A program made the position numbers and the translations under genes. From positions 32,882,769-32,946,768 of the forward strand of contig NC_132888.1 in the NCBI RefSeq assembly GCF_030463535.1: DNA of 64,000 nucleotides. Direction: 5' to 3'. Shown here piece by piece: positions 1 to 11,439 of the stretch (its first letter is position 1; each line of letters opens with the position of its first letter). The notes beneath the pieces are model-generated. The model saw nothing but the letters and a program-made list of their open reading frames with translations. It had not been told where the DNA came from and searched no databases. Source of the DNA: Salminus brasiliensis (Eukaryota > Chordata > Actinopteri > Characiformes > Bryconidae).

Positions 1-1389
1 ACAACTGTTTATAAGTCAATATAGTCCATATTTCCTATTAAACAAACCAATTTGGTTGCTGTTAAATGTATACACTATTCAAATGTAGTTCTGCACATCT
101 GCAAAAGTTTGAAATAATAATAATAAAAAATGTCCCAAAAAATGTCACTCAAAAATAAAACAAGCTAATACATTTAATGAATGTATTTAAAATGTAATTT
201 GTTTAATATCCAGAAAGCCTCGAATTTCAAGAGTTGTGATCAAAATCTCAAGGTGAGATAAATGATTCTAAATAGATCATTTTACAAATTTGTTCCAAAT
301 TTTTTGTTAAAAAAAAGGGAAAAAAGAAAAGAAAAATAAAATAGAGACAAGAGATTCCAAACATCTGAACAGCAGTTATGTTAGAAGCCCTCTAGAGGCC
401 TCAATGAAGAACACAATAAGACAGCGAAGAGGCTGAAGAGAGAAATCAGAACAACATTTGAATTTTTATTTTGACCAAGTGGATATTCTGCTTTCATTGT
501 GTGAATCCACTTACTCTCACTCTATCACACTTCAGTCACTGTTTGTGTGCTGTCAAGACTGAAGAACAGCACCATGTGAAAGCACAACAGTCTGATGACG
601 CTACATGATTAGCACCTTGAAAGGTTATTGCAACTGGACACTAAGAATTAAGCTGAGATATGTTTGTTAATCCAGATCTATTGAGTTTGCCTGTGTATTA
701 AAATATGTTTATTTAAAAAAATACTGTTTTATTCTATTCTTATAGCGTCACTTTTTAACACAGGAGAAATGGGTGTTGAATAGCTGTTCCTCATAAATAC
801 ATATAATGCTGTGCTTTTTGCTCCCCAGGATCTCTCTTATGCATTATTAGACGTTTGTTTAAGGTGTAGTCAGTCAGTTATTTAGTGTCCTGTCATTCAG
901 ACAGGGGGCAAAATACTGTTCTTTAAAAAAACAGAAATAACGGGGTAATTATTTACCCCCAGAACAACACTGGTCCGACTACAAGACTTTTAAAATGCAT
1001 TAATTATTGGTGGAAGGGGTACATTTAACGTTTGTGTGAGGAGCTTTTTGTTGTCTCCAAGTGCAGGTGTAATACTGCACTGCACATTCGAGCATGAATG
1101 GCATTCAAAGATCTGCAGATATGGAGAAACCTTAACACACACCAAAACAGTACATGATACCTGGGCAGTCACAGTCCAGTGGCTGGAACTGGTCTGCTCC
1201 CACATAATTTGCCCAAAACACACAGATGCACATATTTCCTAAACGTAAATCTCCCTTCTGCGCATGTTTGGGACAATTTTTTCTTGATATGTTCAAATCA
1301 AACCAATCAGATGTGATTAAAAGGACATTCCAGACATTAATGTAAGGGTATTTACATACATTTCAGTATGTTGGAATTACAACACTTTT
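1..1389. other. non-coding flank, nothing recognised
   Basis: AT-rich sequence lying 3' of the last visible protease exon on the minus strand. It most likely belongs to the following PRSS16 intron. No conserved reading frame, RNA gene or clear repeat was recognised. The small open frames near 990-1242 overlap each other on both strands and lack family similarity. Confidence 0.4.
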
Positions 1390-2165
1390 TATACACACAC
1401 ACTCCCTAATGTTTGGGATATTTGGCTTCACAGGTGTTTATAATTACTCAGGTGCTTCATTAGTGCAGGTATAAGATACCCAGGCTTGCTTCTAAGCTTT
1501 CAAACACCTTCGGAGTTTATGATGCTGAAGACTTTATGATGCTGAAGAACAAGAATAAAACCATTAGAGACATCAGCCAACATTGCTAAACTCGACTGTG
1601 TGGAATATCATTAAAAAGAAAGAACGCACTGGTGAGCTCATTATTCACAAAGGGACTAGCAAGCCAAAGAACACTTTTACCGCTGGTGGCAGAAGATTAT
1701 ACTCACTATAGTATAGACAAATACTCAATTATCTGGGTGTGCATCTGTCATAGACTACAATCAGAGGATGCAGAAGACTTTATGAACAGTAATATAGAGG
1801 CTAAGCAGAATGGCCAGATGTATAAAAGAATACTTACGAGTCTGCAGAATTCTGGGGGGATGTTATGGCTTGGACATGTATGGCTACCACATGTATTGGT
1901 GCACTTATCCTAATTGATGATGTAACTGCTAAAGGCAGTAGCACAATGTTTTCTGAGGCGTACAGGAACAGCAGCTCTGCTCTAGTTCCAGGCCTCATTG
2001 GGATCATTATCTTGCTGCAGGATGAAGTGCCGCCAAAACATACAGCTAATGCAACACAGGTGTTTTTCAAAGTAACTTGCGCATGTGCACCAAAGTCTGG
2101 AATGTGTACTTTAATCATGTCTGATGGGTTTGATTTGAATCTGTGGAGCAGAGGGGCATATCAAG
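1390..2165 (+). mobile_element. decayed Tc1-like DNA transposon (transposase remnant)
   Basis: Plus-strand conceptual translation gives broken pieces of a Tc1-type transposase. Around 1600-1690 there is a helix-turn-helix-side fragment with RTGELI followed by a Gly/Arg linker-like stretch. Around 1865-2075 there is a piece resembling the catalytic region, with a degenerate form of the family's QDxDPKHTA motif (seen here as QDEVPPKHTA). Several stops and frameshifts lie between them, so it is dead. It sits on the 3' side of protease exon 4. Terminal inverted repeats were not resolved, so the ends are approximate. Confidence 0.65.
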
Positions 2166-2486
2166 CATGGAAGAATAAGCAAGGATGTCTTCTAATATGG
2201 TATGAAACTGCAGCTATTTGCAGATACAAGGTTCAGACAGACATGGCATGTATCCTATAGTACATGTAAGCGTCAAATTCCTATTAAGGTCAATCAATTG
2301 CCATACTGTGGTATGTTATACAATGCTAGGGATGTCCTGATCCAATTTTCTCATCCCCTGATTCGATCAGAGTACTTCATTAATGAGTATCGGCTGATAA
2401 TAATCTGAGCATTAACCGTACAAACCGTACAATTCAGGGAAATAGTTTGCTAATTAATACTACAGTAAATTATGTTATAAAATAGT

Positions 2487-2556
2487 CAAGTCAAATATAT
2501 TTGTATAAGCACTTTTTACAACTGTTGTTACAAAGCAGCTTTAAATAATCAGTCAT
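2487..2556 (-). repeat. antisense copy of the interspersed-repeat tail found at the unit junctions
   Basis: Read on the minus strand this matches the tail seen at the right end of every array unit: a GCTGCTTTGT...CAGTTGTAAAAAG core followed by an AATA-rich stretch and TTGACTTGACT. I recall it as a common teleost interspersed repeat, but the family name is not certain. The copy here is diverged. Confidence 0.6.
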
Positions 2557-2916
2557 TATTACAAGACAAAAAAAAAGGCTATAAACAAAGAGTTTAAGAG
2601 TTTAACATGGATTGTAACTGATCTCCTGCACACTGGTGATCTGTCGACCTGCTACTTTAAAATGCTGTTTAAAAGCAGTCTCATCAAATATTTTATTTTA
2701 AAAATGTGTACATAATACAAACTCTGGAGGCTCTGATGGCTCTTGTGAAATGCTAATCTGACATGTCAGATTAGTGTCATGTATACACTATGGCTGAGTC
2801 TCCCTATGACAATCATTATGAAGCGCACAACATGAGTCATAGAAATGTGGCTTCTCCACCCAAATGGTGAACTAAATTACACATGAAGTCATTTAGCCAG
2901 CATCTGAATATACACT

Positions 2917-3360
2917 CCCAGAGCACTTTATTAGAAGCACTATATGAATAGTGGGTAAGGCCTCCCTCTGCTCTTAAAACAGCTTCAGTTCATTGTGGCA
3001 TGGTGTCCAAACATGGAAAGGCTGTGGTCCATTGTAATCATGTAATGGATTCAGAAATTTCTTGAAACATTCATGCTGTGAATCTCCCGTTCCACCACAT
3101 CCCAAATGTGTTCTACTTGATTCAGATCCAGAGAATAGGAAAAGCATAGAAGAGCATTTTTAGGTTCATGAAACCAGTTTGAGACGACTTTGGCGACACA
3201 ATAAATCATTACGCATAAATTTTGGACATGAAAGGAGACACCGGGTCTGTGGCACCTCTACCAGCCTGGACTGACCGGCTGGGTCCATAGATTTATACTG
3301 CTGCTGCCACTACTCAACTATCTGTTTGCCTTTGCACGTAAAATAGAATATTCACATTTG
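2917..3360. repeat. teleost interspersed repeat (diverged)
   Basis: The stretch with the CTCCCGTTCCACCACATCCCAAA segment near 3085, followed by a TTGATTCAGATC segment and AAACCAGTTTGAGA near 3172, resembles a very abundant fish repeat known to me from many teleost loci. Class assignment is not certain. No coding potential. Confidence 0.5.
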
Positions 3361-3443
3361 TTGATATTGCCACTCAATAGTAAATAACCTTGGGAATGGG
3401 AGAGGTGCTACATTATTATTAGTATTAGTATTCTGCATGTTAC

Positions 3444-3579
3444 CTGAAGTCTTTAGTGATGCTGTCGTAGGTCTTTGGGTCTTTTAGTCGAGCTATCAGT
3501 GTGTCCGATGCATTCTTCACCAGTACAGGGCACTCAGGGTTCTCTGCTGCCAAAGACTTCTGCACCACTTCCAGATACT
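3444..3579 (-). CDS. prss16: prss16 coding exon 4
   Basis: Acceptor TGCAG just upstream on the minus strand, donor GTAACA after TTCAG. Encodes [20 protein letters not shown] and continues to [12 protein letters not shown]. The split Glu codon joins exon 3 in phase. It corresponds to the region after the nucleophile in S28 enzymes, the start of the helical SKS insertion domain. The exon ends in phase 2, so at least one further exon is required to the left; none was found down to base 1. Confidence 0.8.
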
Positions 3580-6500
3580 CTGCAGCAATATAGGTCCATA
3601 TTATTCTGAGGCACTGTATATCAATTTGCAGTCGGTCTGAACTTGTAGCAGCTACATCTACATACAAACAGCCTCCTTTCCCATTAAAAGAAATTCATAG
3701 GATTCATGCACCGGGGAAACAAGAAAACAATGCAAGACCAATGTTAATTAAGGTTTAAACATACAATAATATTTAAATTGCTCATCTTACTGGTGAGATG
3801 AAAGAGACGCGCAAACTCAAACATGGAGCGCTGTACTATACTTTGACCACCGAATCGGAAAGGCTGAGCATGGTGTTTGCCACATAGACACAGCACTACC
3901 ACAACTAACTAACAGGAAGATAAAGGGACAGTTGTTCATCTTCACATTTAAGCTGTAATTACTTTATTTTCCTGGAAAGTGGCTCTCCAGAAACGTTTTC
4001 TCTGGGAAAAGTCTGACGCCAAAGATACATATTAGTTTTTGCCCCAGGGCAGTCGGGCTGGCAGGCAGGAGGGAAGGCAGAAAGAAAGAAAGAAAGAAAG
4101 AAAACAAAACACACACACACACACATGCGCGCGCTAAAACTAGAGAATAAACACAGGAAATTTTATGGGCCAGTCTTACCTGCCAAGCTAAACAGAAACA
4201 GTACACTACAAAGACAAAGGAACATGCAAAGAACATCTGAAACAAGGTTATTAAATACACAAGTCAGGGCAAGGATCTAAGAACAAAAAGGTCCATTAAT
4301 AATGCCCATGTTCTGAATGTGGGTACCTAGGCAAGGGGAGTAACTGTGTTTCAGCATTGGCAATACAATTTAGTCCAAAATGAGCTTAATCCATGATGTG
4401 GGAAACCGGTCTAGCCTGCATTGAGTCGCAACCATAACACATCGATGGGTCTGTTACCAAGGATGAGATATGGAGAGTAAACTGATCCACCGATTTCTAC
4501 ACTGTACCACTAAAGTTTCACTAGTCATATTAATTGTTTTTATTTTACCAATATTTTAATAATACGGTTCTGAGATAAGAAAATATTTTTAGATGTGTTA
4601 TTCATTGTTTTATAATTTGGTATGTAAAAATATGAGCAATTAAGCAATAATACACAAGCGGGAATGCTAGAATGTGAGATATTGGCACTATGGTACTATG
4701 GTCGTAGATCAGTAGACTAGTGCCAACCTCTCACAATATATTGCATGAGCCTCAAGGGTATTATTGCTAAAATAGAAAAATAATAAAAGAAGTATATAAA
4801 ACTATTTGTCTGTCGTTTGTTTATCAACAGCCAAAGCATTACAGTTACAGGTTCTTATTATTAACTCCACGGATCCCTTGTTTCGTATTCGCCCGCACTG
4901 TATTCAACTTATCCGTTCAGATTGGCTGATCTAATTCTGTGTCTGAAACCGTGAATGTACCCTACCTAACAACCAACCAACCTACCTATCTATCTATCTA
5001 GCAACATTTCTAATGAATATTGCTTTTTTTTTTTTAAACCCACAGTGTGGGATGCAGTGTAAATAACAGTGTGAAATCTCCAGCATTTACCATTTGTTTC
5101 ATTTTATTTCATTTGTGATACTATAGTAACAAAATAAATGTAGCAAAGTGAATAATGTCAAATATGTTGGCAGTCTTTTACTCGTATAATCCTATACAAA
5201 TGCACTGTTGCAAAGCATCTACATTCTGGATGCTCTACTACTTTTTAGTTGTGAAATCGTCCAAAGCAATGGACCTCATTCTGGTCATATCTTTACGACA
5301 AATGATGTAATTTTAAAGGTAAACAGAAGTTTCTGTCCAACACAAACCACTTGTGATCAGTCTAACCCTGTCTCTAAATTACATCCTCAATAGTTTCCAC
5401 GGACACAGGTAAGTGCACAGGTTTAACACAACACCACACAACTCCATACTCCCACTTCCACCCACTTAACCAAAAGGTTTAAAAGACCATCATCTTTAAA
5501 TGAAATACAGTTTCAAATTGTGATAGTAATGTGTAAAGTGAAAGTAGTAATAATGAAGTAATGTGAAATTGTGTGTGTTGGAACTCAAAACAATGCCAGT
5601 GTACGTTTTATAAGTGAAGACCTTAGTGTCCCAATAAAAGTCCAGCCCCTAAAGTCTAATTCCTATTCACAATCAATCCCTGTCTTTCTTGCGAAAAGTA
5701 AGGTGAACTAAAACGGTACTCTGTGCAGGTGAGTGTCAAAGTGTCCTACATGCATGATAAATACTTGATTCCACATTGTAACACAATAAAACGTGAGGAA
5801 TTAATAGATTTTCCACTGTTGGGAACTTGTGTGCGGTAGAGTTAGATGTAGAAATGTACTGTACAGCTAATTGTCTGCATTTACCTGGGAAGTTCACTGT
5901 AGCATAGACAGGTGCGCTGGTAGCGATAGAAGCATGGACAAGGTGAGGGTATTTGAGTCGGAACCAAGCAGCAAGAGAGCCCGGGTAGGAGCCTCCAAAT
6001 GCAACCCATTTGCTACTGGTAAGCCCACGTGATTCTGCGGTAACCGTGCGAAAGTGGGCGAGGTCAGCCAGCGCTTGCCGACTGCTTAGGAAACGCAGAC
6101 CTTCCAGGCTCAAATCCCTAGGTAGGATAAAGATCACAGACATCAGATTCTCCAGCCTGAAGTGAAGCACAGTCTTATTACCGTATTTAATAAATAATAG
6201 AATCTAGGGGCATTTGATATTCATTTGAACAATGCAGATAAAACTGAAGAAATGTCTGTAAAACGTTCTTTGGTTTGCATCAACCATGCGTTCTGTTACT
6301 GTGCCCAAATAATTCAAATTTGGGTTCATCTGTTCAAAGCACATTGTTCCAGAAGTCCTGGTTTTTGCTTAAGACTTCTATAGTCTCTTTCTGATGCTGT
6401 ACTTTAACATCAACAGTGGCAAGATCTATCTGTATGTCCAATGATGACATTTTTGGATTATTAGAGACCCCTTTACACACCTTGCGATCTGCCCTTAGGC

Positions 6501-7450
6501 TAAACTTGCTAGGACGGTCTGACCTGGCCATATTAGCAGTTAAATGTTCTCCACTTGTAAATTAATTCCTGGACAGATATTTTTAAATCCCTTCCCAGAC
6601 TCCAATGCAACTACAACCTTCTTTCTGAAGGCCTCGGAGAGCTCTCTGGATATCTTTCACAATGATACCCCACTTACTGTGGTGTATCATTGTACTTAAG
6701 TGCTGAACCTGATTCTAGGCAATTTACTTGTGAGGGTGTCCAAACCTTCTCCTTACTACAAATTTGCATTTGTATGAATTACATTTTACTAATGACTCAT
6801 AAGCCATTTCTTCAGTTTTATATGTTTAGTTACATATTACCTCAATCTCCCAATACTTTTCAAATAAAGATCAAATGTCCATCCCAATGATACATTTTTT
6901 GTTAAAGGCCTCTTTAAATTAAGATTAAGCATTGTGGACAACTGTTATTTCTTGCTCCTGGGCTCCCCCTACAGCTGTGTCGTGTAATTCACGCTTTAAG
7001 CCAACAGGGACATGTTTTTCTGAAGTTTTTATTCAGTTATCGCAAGCATCTTCCTGCCCTCCTCACCAAATTAACATAGTGCAGTAGCAGATGTGCCAGA
7101 TACCTCCGATGGCTGAGACTCACACAACAAGGCCAGATCTTACAGTCTCAGACGACCTTTCAAATCTCAAGGATTGCAAAGAACTATTAAGCCTAGTTCT
7201 GGACTACAAAGCATTCTAAATGGAGATTCTCCACTAGAACTGGGCAATATGATGATATTTATCATATTGTGACAAATTTTGTTATTGTTATAACAATATG
7301 CTTTTCTAAGCATATTGAGGATACCGTTGGTGCTTAATAAACACTGATCTGCCTGGCTAGCATTGTGTAGAGTGATGAAGGCCACTAAGGGACTGAATCA
7401 GTGCTCAGATGTCTGCACCACCAAACCTATGTATGTGTGTGTGTGCGTGC

Positions 7451-7513
<63 letters not shown>

Positions 7514-10182
7514 CATACATACACACACACACGACAAATACAACTGGTTATGCAGTTCTTGTGAGAGGTCCCCCTATTTCAGGTCATCAACTTTTTGATA
7601 TGTTGGTTTGGGAAATGCTCAGGTGTTTATCACCCGTGTGGAGTTTGTCCACTGATGTGCAGGGCAGTAGGTCCTCCAGGGTTGGGAACTACTGCTCTAA
7701 TAAACTGAAAATAGAAACCATAGGCCACATTTCCAGCCACTGCTTAGTTTTGCTGTTTCAAAAAATGTATGTCATATTCTGTCTGTCAGTACAATTCCTT
7801 TATAAAGGTTTACATGTCATTTTTCTTTTTTTAGGAGTTTTGAGACATATGTATACACAGAATAACAGTTTAACATAATCAAAGTGTAAAATAATATGGT
7901 ATTTGATCATGACAATGAGAAAATGTGATAGATGTGCAGGAGGCATTCTATGGTCAGACAAATCTTGCGAGTTTCATTAAGTTTACATAATTCTGAGGCA
8001 CTTCTATTATACAAGACCTTACAACCAAGTAGCCTACTATTAAAGATAACTACAATACCCTATTCATAAAAGGTCACTGTAAATGTTAGCTACTTACTCC
8101 GTTGGGTGACTTTTGCCATAAAATCGGTGCTCCAGTAAAAGACATAAGGCACCAAACTTCTCTGCATAAGTCAGCCAAGTACCATACTGCATCCAGGCGG
8201 GGTTGGCTGGGCCCTCTCCACCAATCATCAGGAACACTGGACCCCCGGGTTTGTAGAAGCGGTCATTTACGAAATACCTCTGCACACACACAGGACAAAT
8301 GTTCCTAAGAATGTAAGCATTTCCTGGTTTGTAACATGACCAGTAGTAGGTGGCCATATGTTCCTGTTAGCTTCAGTTTTCCAATTAATGTATAAAGTAT
8401 CAGTTGGCTGTTAAGAGCTAGTTCTAATGCTAATGAAACTCAGCATGGTGCTTAAAGAAAAAGCAGCTACAGGTGAAGACCTTTCTACCCCTGACTGAAT
8501 GTTCACTTATGACCAGGATCAGTGCACACTAATCAACCTCAAGAAAATGTAACCGTCTCAGCTGTACGGCTAATTTTAAAATGAGTGCCCATGGCTTTAA
8601 TTAGCAATTCATTTAAAGCTAAATTGTCTTGATTTGATATGGTTATATGCTTGACATGAAGAGTAATACTGAAGTGTTTTCAATGATTCTGATAAAAGCA
8701 TTCAGTACTGTGATTATTTCCAGTTCTCAACCACCATCACCATTTGTTTAATGTTACACTTGAGGCATCTCAGCACAACAGGCTAACTATAGAGATTTTG
8801 CTCCTTGCTTTCTCACCACTGCTGTGAATACAAATCCGTCTTTGCTCTCCCCCCTTTTGGACAGCTATAAATGCAAGCTGAGAGATACTGAACCGGCACT
8901 GAGAGGGAAGTAGAATTACAGGATTTTACACAAATACGGTCATAGGTCATCAACTGTTGGATATGTTGGTTTGGGGAATGCTCAGGTGTTATTATTAAGC
9001 TCAGGCAAAGTCATATGACTGGTCAGGTGTTTATCACCCGTGTGAAGTTTGTCCACTGACTGTCCCTGATGAAGCCTCCAGACAAATCCCCTTCAGAGGT
9101 CTACAGTCAAACTTTAAGCTAAATGCAAAAGCTGTGCACTTCATGACAATGCTTTCAGTAACGTCACTGCCATGCTCTCTGCATAATAGCATAGTACCCT
9201 ATTTATGTCTACTTTACCTTACGCCTTATATTTGATTTTATTACTGTCTGTAGTTTAATTACATCTATACTTTTAACTTATGTTGTATATTTATATATTG
9301 TTTTTCTGTACGTCTTAATAGTAGTGTGCATGGGATCAGCAAAGTAAGACTGTCACTGTAGTGTAGTCCCACACTTCTGGCTCAATACTAAAATTTAAAC
9401 CCTCATCAGTGTCTGAACAGCGAAGTACCGCTTCCAGGATGGTCTTGGGCTACGTTGCCATGACGAGGGTGAATCTCCAGTGAAAACTGTCCAGGCTTTA
9501 ATCTGGGTCTGGGGAACTGTGTCCAAATGTTTACTAACACAAACACAAAGACCTCATTATTACAATATCAGTTTTTGAATCAAACAATAATCAATACTAA
9601 ACTCTTCTAGTTTGTTTAAATGACAAACTGAAAGAACTGACAGCTAGTTGAACTGGGTTTAGTTCAAGATCGAGTAACTTTGAACACTTTTTGTAAGTGG
9701 AGTCTAAAGTTATGTTACTGCATATGAGACCCAGTTCAATGTTCCAGCTGGCAGCACTTTCAGTTCCTCACTAGAACAGCAATAAAGGCCAATTCTGCCA
9801 ATTCTTCAAACATCCCCTGAGGAGGACTGATTAGAGTCTGTGCAGGAGGGAGTTAGCAGCTCAGCAGTAAATGACCTGACAGCACTGTCTCCACTATACA
9901 GAACGAGTCTTGGGTTAAGTGACTGGGTCAACTGGGTCTGTGGGAGCAGTTCGTGCTAGCTACCTGTTTCCAAACTCGACTGTCGGCTCCGTTGAAGTGG
10001 TCCAACCGCTGAACGAACCAGTTTTCATCCACTGCAGGTTCCGACCTGGAAACAGAGGCACTGCCGAATGTCCGGAACCTGGAGAAACGTGCTTCTCCCG
10101 GGACGCAAAGAACACAGGTCCAAATGAAACCTGCTCGAAAAATGGCAAAGAAGTTTTGCAGCACTTTAGACGAAAAAGCCAT
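3444..10182 (-). CDS. prss16: PRSS16-type S28 serine protease, 5' part (exons 1-4, rest off the left edge)
   Basis: Family S28 proteases of this type are secretory or lysosomal serine carboxy/aminopeptidase-like enzymes. Mammalian PRSS16 acts in thymic cortical epithelium in making self-peptides for CD4 T-cell selection. Four exons join in phase on the minus strand: 10182-9964 (73 codons), 8279-8098, 6117-5885 and 3579-3444. All have AG acceptors and GT donors (GTAGCT, GTAAGT, GTAAAT, GTAACA). Exon 1 gives a hydrophobic, signal-like N terminus, then the family hallmark [13 protein letters not shown]. Exon 2 gives RYFVND and GGEGPANP. Exon 3 carries the nucleophile motif GGSYPGS. The Asp and His of the triad would be in exons beyond base 1. 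PRSS16 is preferred over DPP7 or PRCP because of [17 protein letters not shown] and [14 protein letters not shown]. Its first exon alone was caught in the segmental duplication to the right. Confidence 0.88.
4080..4124. repeat. (GAAA)n and (CA)n microsatellites
   Basis: About six GAAA units followed by about eight CA units in prss16 intron 3. Simple-sequence repeat, no coding meaning. A shorter (CTAT)n run lies at about 4983-5001 in the same intron. The remainder of this 2.3-kb intron shows nothing recognisable. Confidence 0.9.
5885..6117 (-). CDS. prss16: prss16 coding exon 3 with catalytic serine
   Basis: Begins after acceptor CTAG, completing the Glu codon split with exon 2, and ends before donor GTAAAT. 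Encodes [19 protein letters not shown], then [20 protein letters not shown]. The Ser of GGSYPG, codon at 5990-5988, is the expected nucleophile of the alpha/beta-hydrolase fold (G-x-S-x-G). No stops or frameshifts. Confidence 0.87.
6240..6895. repeat. non-autonomous DNA-transposon-like repeat in prss16 intron 2
   Basis: The right part (about 6655-6750: CACAATGATACCCCACTTACT, a CTGAACCTGATTCTAG segment, GTGAGGGTGTCC) is also found, diverged, inside every array unit (for example 18970-19095). It is therefore a dispersed element rather than gene sequence. Ends are approximate and no transposase was seen. Confidence 0.55.
7432..7532. repeat. compound GT/TA/CATA/CA microsatellite
   Basis: About 100 bp of (GT)n, then about 25 TA units, then (CATA)n and (CA)n, in prss16 intron 2. 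Open frames across it (IYIYIY runs) are artefacts of the dinucleotide. Confidence 0.95.
7580..7660 (+). repeat. dispersed repeat related to the left array boundary
   Basis: This stretch (AGGTCATCAAC..TTGATATGTTGGTTTGG..AGGTGTTTATCACCCGTGTG) recurs at 8945-9060, where it is interrupted by 33 extra bases flanked by a duplicated CAGGTGTT. The second copy contains the left boundary of the tandem array. Confidence 0.7.
8098..8279 (-). CDS. prss16: prss16 coding exon 2
   Basis: Acceptor GCAG precedes AGG TAT TTC, and donor GTAAGT follows GGA. Encodes [35 protein letters not shown] and [21 protein letters not shown] (oxyanion-side loop) and EHRFYGKS are strongly conserved in S28 enzymes. Joins exon 1 at a codon boundary (VWKQ/RYFV). 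Confidence 0.87.
8945..9060 (+). repeat. interrupted dispersed repeat spanning the left array boundary
   Basis: Second copy of the 7580-7660 repeat. CAGGTGTT occurs at 8983-8990 and again at 9024-9031 with 33 bases between, so the interruption looks like the residue of an insertion with an 8-bp target duplication. Homology to the other units begins at 9013, inside this interruption. Confidence 0.6.
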
Positions 10183-10394
10183 CTTCCGTTTTTTCCGTCA
10201 TACTCTGGCATGTGATAAAGCTCTGCTGTGCGATGTCTTATTTCTTCTCCCTACGGCGCCACATTTCAAAATAAAAGCCTCACAGACAAACGCAGTCGTA
10301 GTCAGGGCTACTTTAAATGTTGCTGTGATTTTTGAAGATTTTCACTTTTATTCAAATATTGCTATAAATAATAATAACAGTTGCTTTAACTATT

Positions 10395-10830
10395 ATTATT
10401 ATTGATCTATATTAAAAAAGATATCTATAGTAACTTTTTTAAACAATTGAATCTTTTTTAATGGGGTCATTCGTTTTATTTGCTAGCTGTTCTTTTTTAA
10501 TCTGTAGTTTTTGTTATCATTGCTTCTTTTTATTTTATTTTTTTAAGGAAATGTTTTTGTTCTTTTCATCCTTTATAGATTTATCTTTGTTTGTCTGGTT
10601 TATTTTTAATTGCTTCTTTTTATAAGTGGACATAATTTTTTGTCTTTTTTATTTCTGTATTTGGTTTTATTTATCATTGCTCCTTTTTAAATGGTCATTT
10701 CTATTGCTCGCTGTTCTTTTTAATGGAGTCATTCTTGGGTTTTCCCAAAAAAGGCTATGAGGCAAAGTGGGTTGGTGTTGATGCAGTGTTACAAAAACTT
10801 TTCTTTTTTTTTTTTTAGATATTTACTGTT
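10395..10830. other. T-rich low-complexity spacer between the divergent promoters
   Basis: Strongly T-rich plus strand with many TTTTT runs and a poly(T) near 10803, between protease exon 1 and the kinase promoter. Equivalent stretches lie at about 21222, 31998, 42704 and 54432. Open frames here are hydrophobic only because of the T content. Unit C lacks about 20 bases of the poly(T) part. Confidence 0.7.
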
Positions 10831-11202
10831 CATGAACCTTCTACTGGTTATTGTGAACCTCAAACGTGGAGAAAACAGCTAGAGATGTCAGACCTTTTTG
10901 CTAAGAGTGATAAAACCTGTTTTCCAGACCCAGATTAACTTTTAGTCTAGAAGGAGTTTAAACCAAGTCCCATATTAGATAGATCTGATGAGTTTTTGAC
11001 ATCCAATCATCTCTTATTATCATTGCAATTTTGTTTTTGTGTTGCCTAGGCAACTAAAGGGCAGTTCCCATTGCTGTTTTTCATGTGGGATAACTTTGCT
11101 CTTTAAGTCAATTCAATAATAAATAATAAAAGTTTGCTGACTTTTATTTTGTCTAAGAACATTTTGAAGAAAGGGCTGTGACTGCAGGCTACATCGCGAT
11201 TG

Positions 11203-11315
11203 TGACGTCACGCCAAATGACGTCAACAAGGACGTCTCCTTTGAAAAGGCGCGGTGCTCCCTCGGTTAGAATTCAGCAGCTGCCGATTGTGACGTCACCG
11301 CGGCTTCTATATAAA
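11203..11315 (+). promoter_or_regulatory. kinase copy A promoter: three CRE sites plus TATA box
   Basis: Perfect palindromic CREs (TGACGTCA) at 11203-11210, 11218-11225 and 11290-11297, with a further GACGTC near 11231. TATATAAA follows at 11308-11315, only 11 bases after the last CRE. Transcription should start around 11340. Clustered CREs next to a TATA box are typical of CREB/CREM-driven, often spermatid-expressed, promoters. The kinase family is also testis-specific in mammals, so both lines agree. Expression itself is an inference. Confidence 0.8.
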
Positions 11316-11365
11316 GGCAGTTCCCCCTCATTGGCTCAGTTAGGATTCAACAGCTTGAGAGAAGG

Positions 11366-11407
11366 ATGTCCCCTATGTTTATGTGGACAGTGATTGTATT
11401 TGATTGA
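11366..11407 (+). CDS. upstream ORF in kinase copy A leader
   Basis: A 13-codon frame (MSPMFMWTVIVFD, then TGA) with three in-frame ATGs, ending 32 bases before the kinase ATG. The same frame is present in every copy; C and D differ only by a silent ACA/ACG. It may dampen translation of the kinase. No function for the peptide is claimed. Confidence 0.45.
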   Translation: MSPMFMWTVIVFD

Positions 11408-11439
11408 CAGTTTTATCTAGAGCCACAGCCATTAGAACC

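Noticed and set aside
3964-4260. 98-codon hydrophobic minus-strand frame
   Set aside because: Runs through (GAAA)n and (CA)n microsatellites, which create the Phe/Leu/Val/Cys-rich translation.
6334-6531. 65-codon minus-strand frame resembling the start of a Tc1 transposase region
   Set aside because: Short, isolated and within a decayed repeat in prss16 intron 2; covered by the repeat entry instead.
9919-10405. Plus-strand frames of 98 and 93 codons over the protease first exon
   Set aside because: Opposite strand to a recognised S28 N terminus that splices in phase to exon 2.
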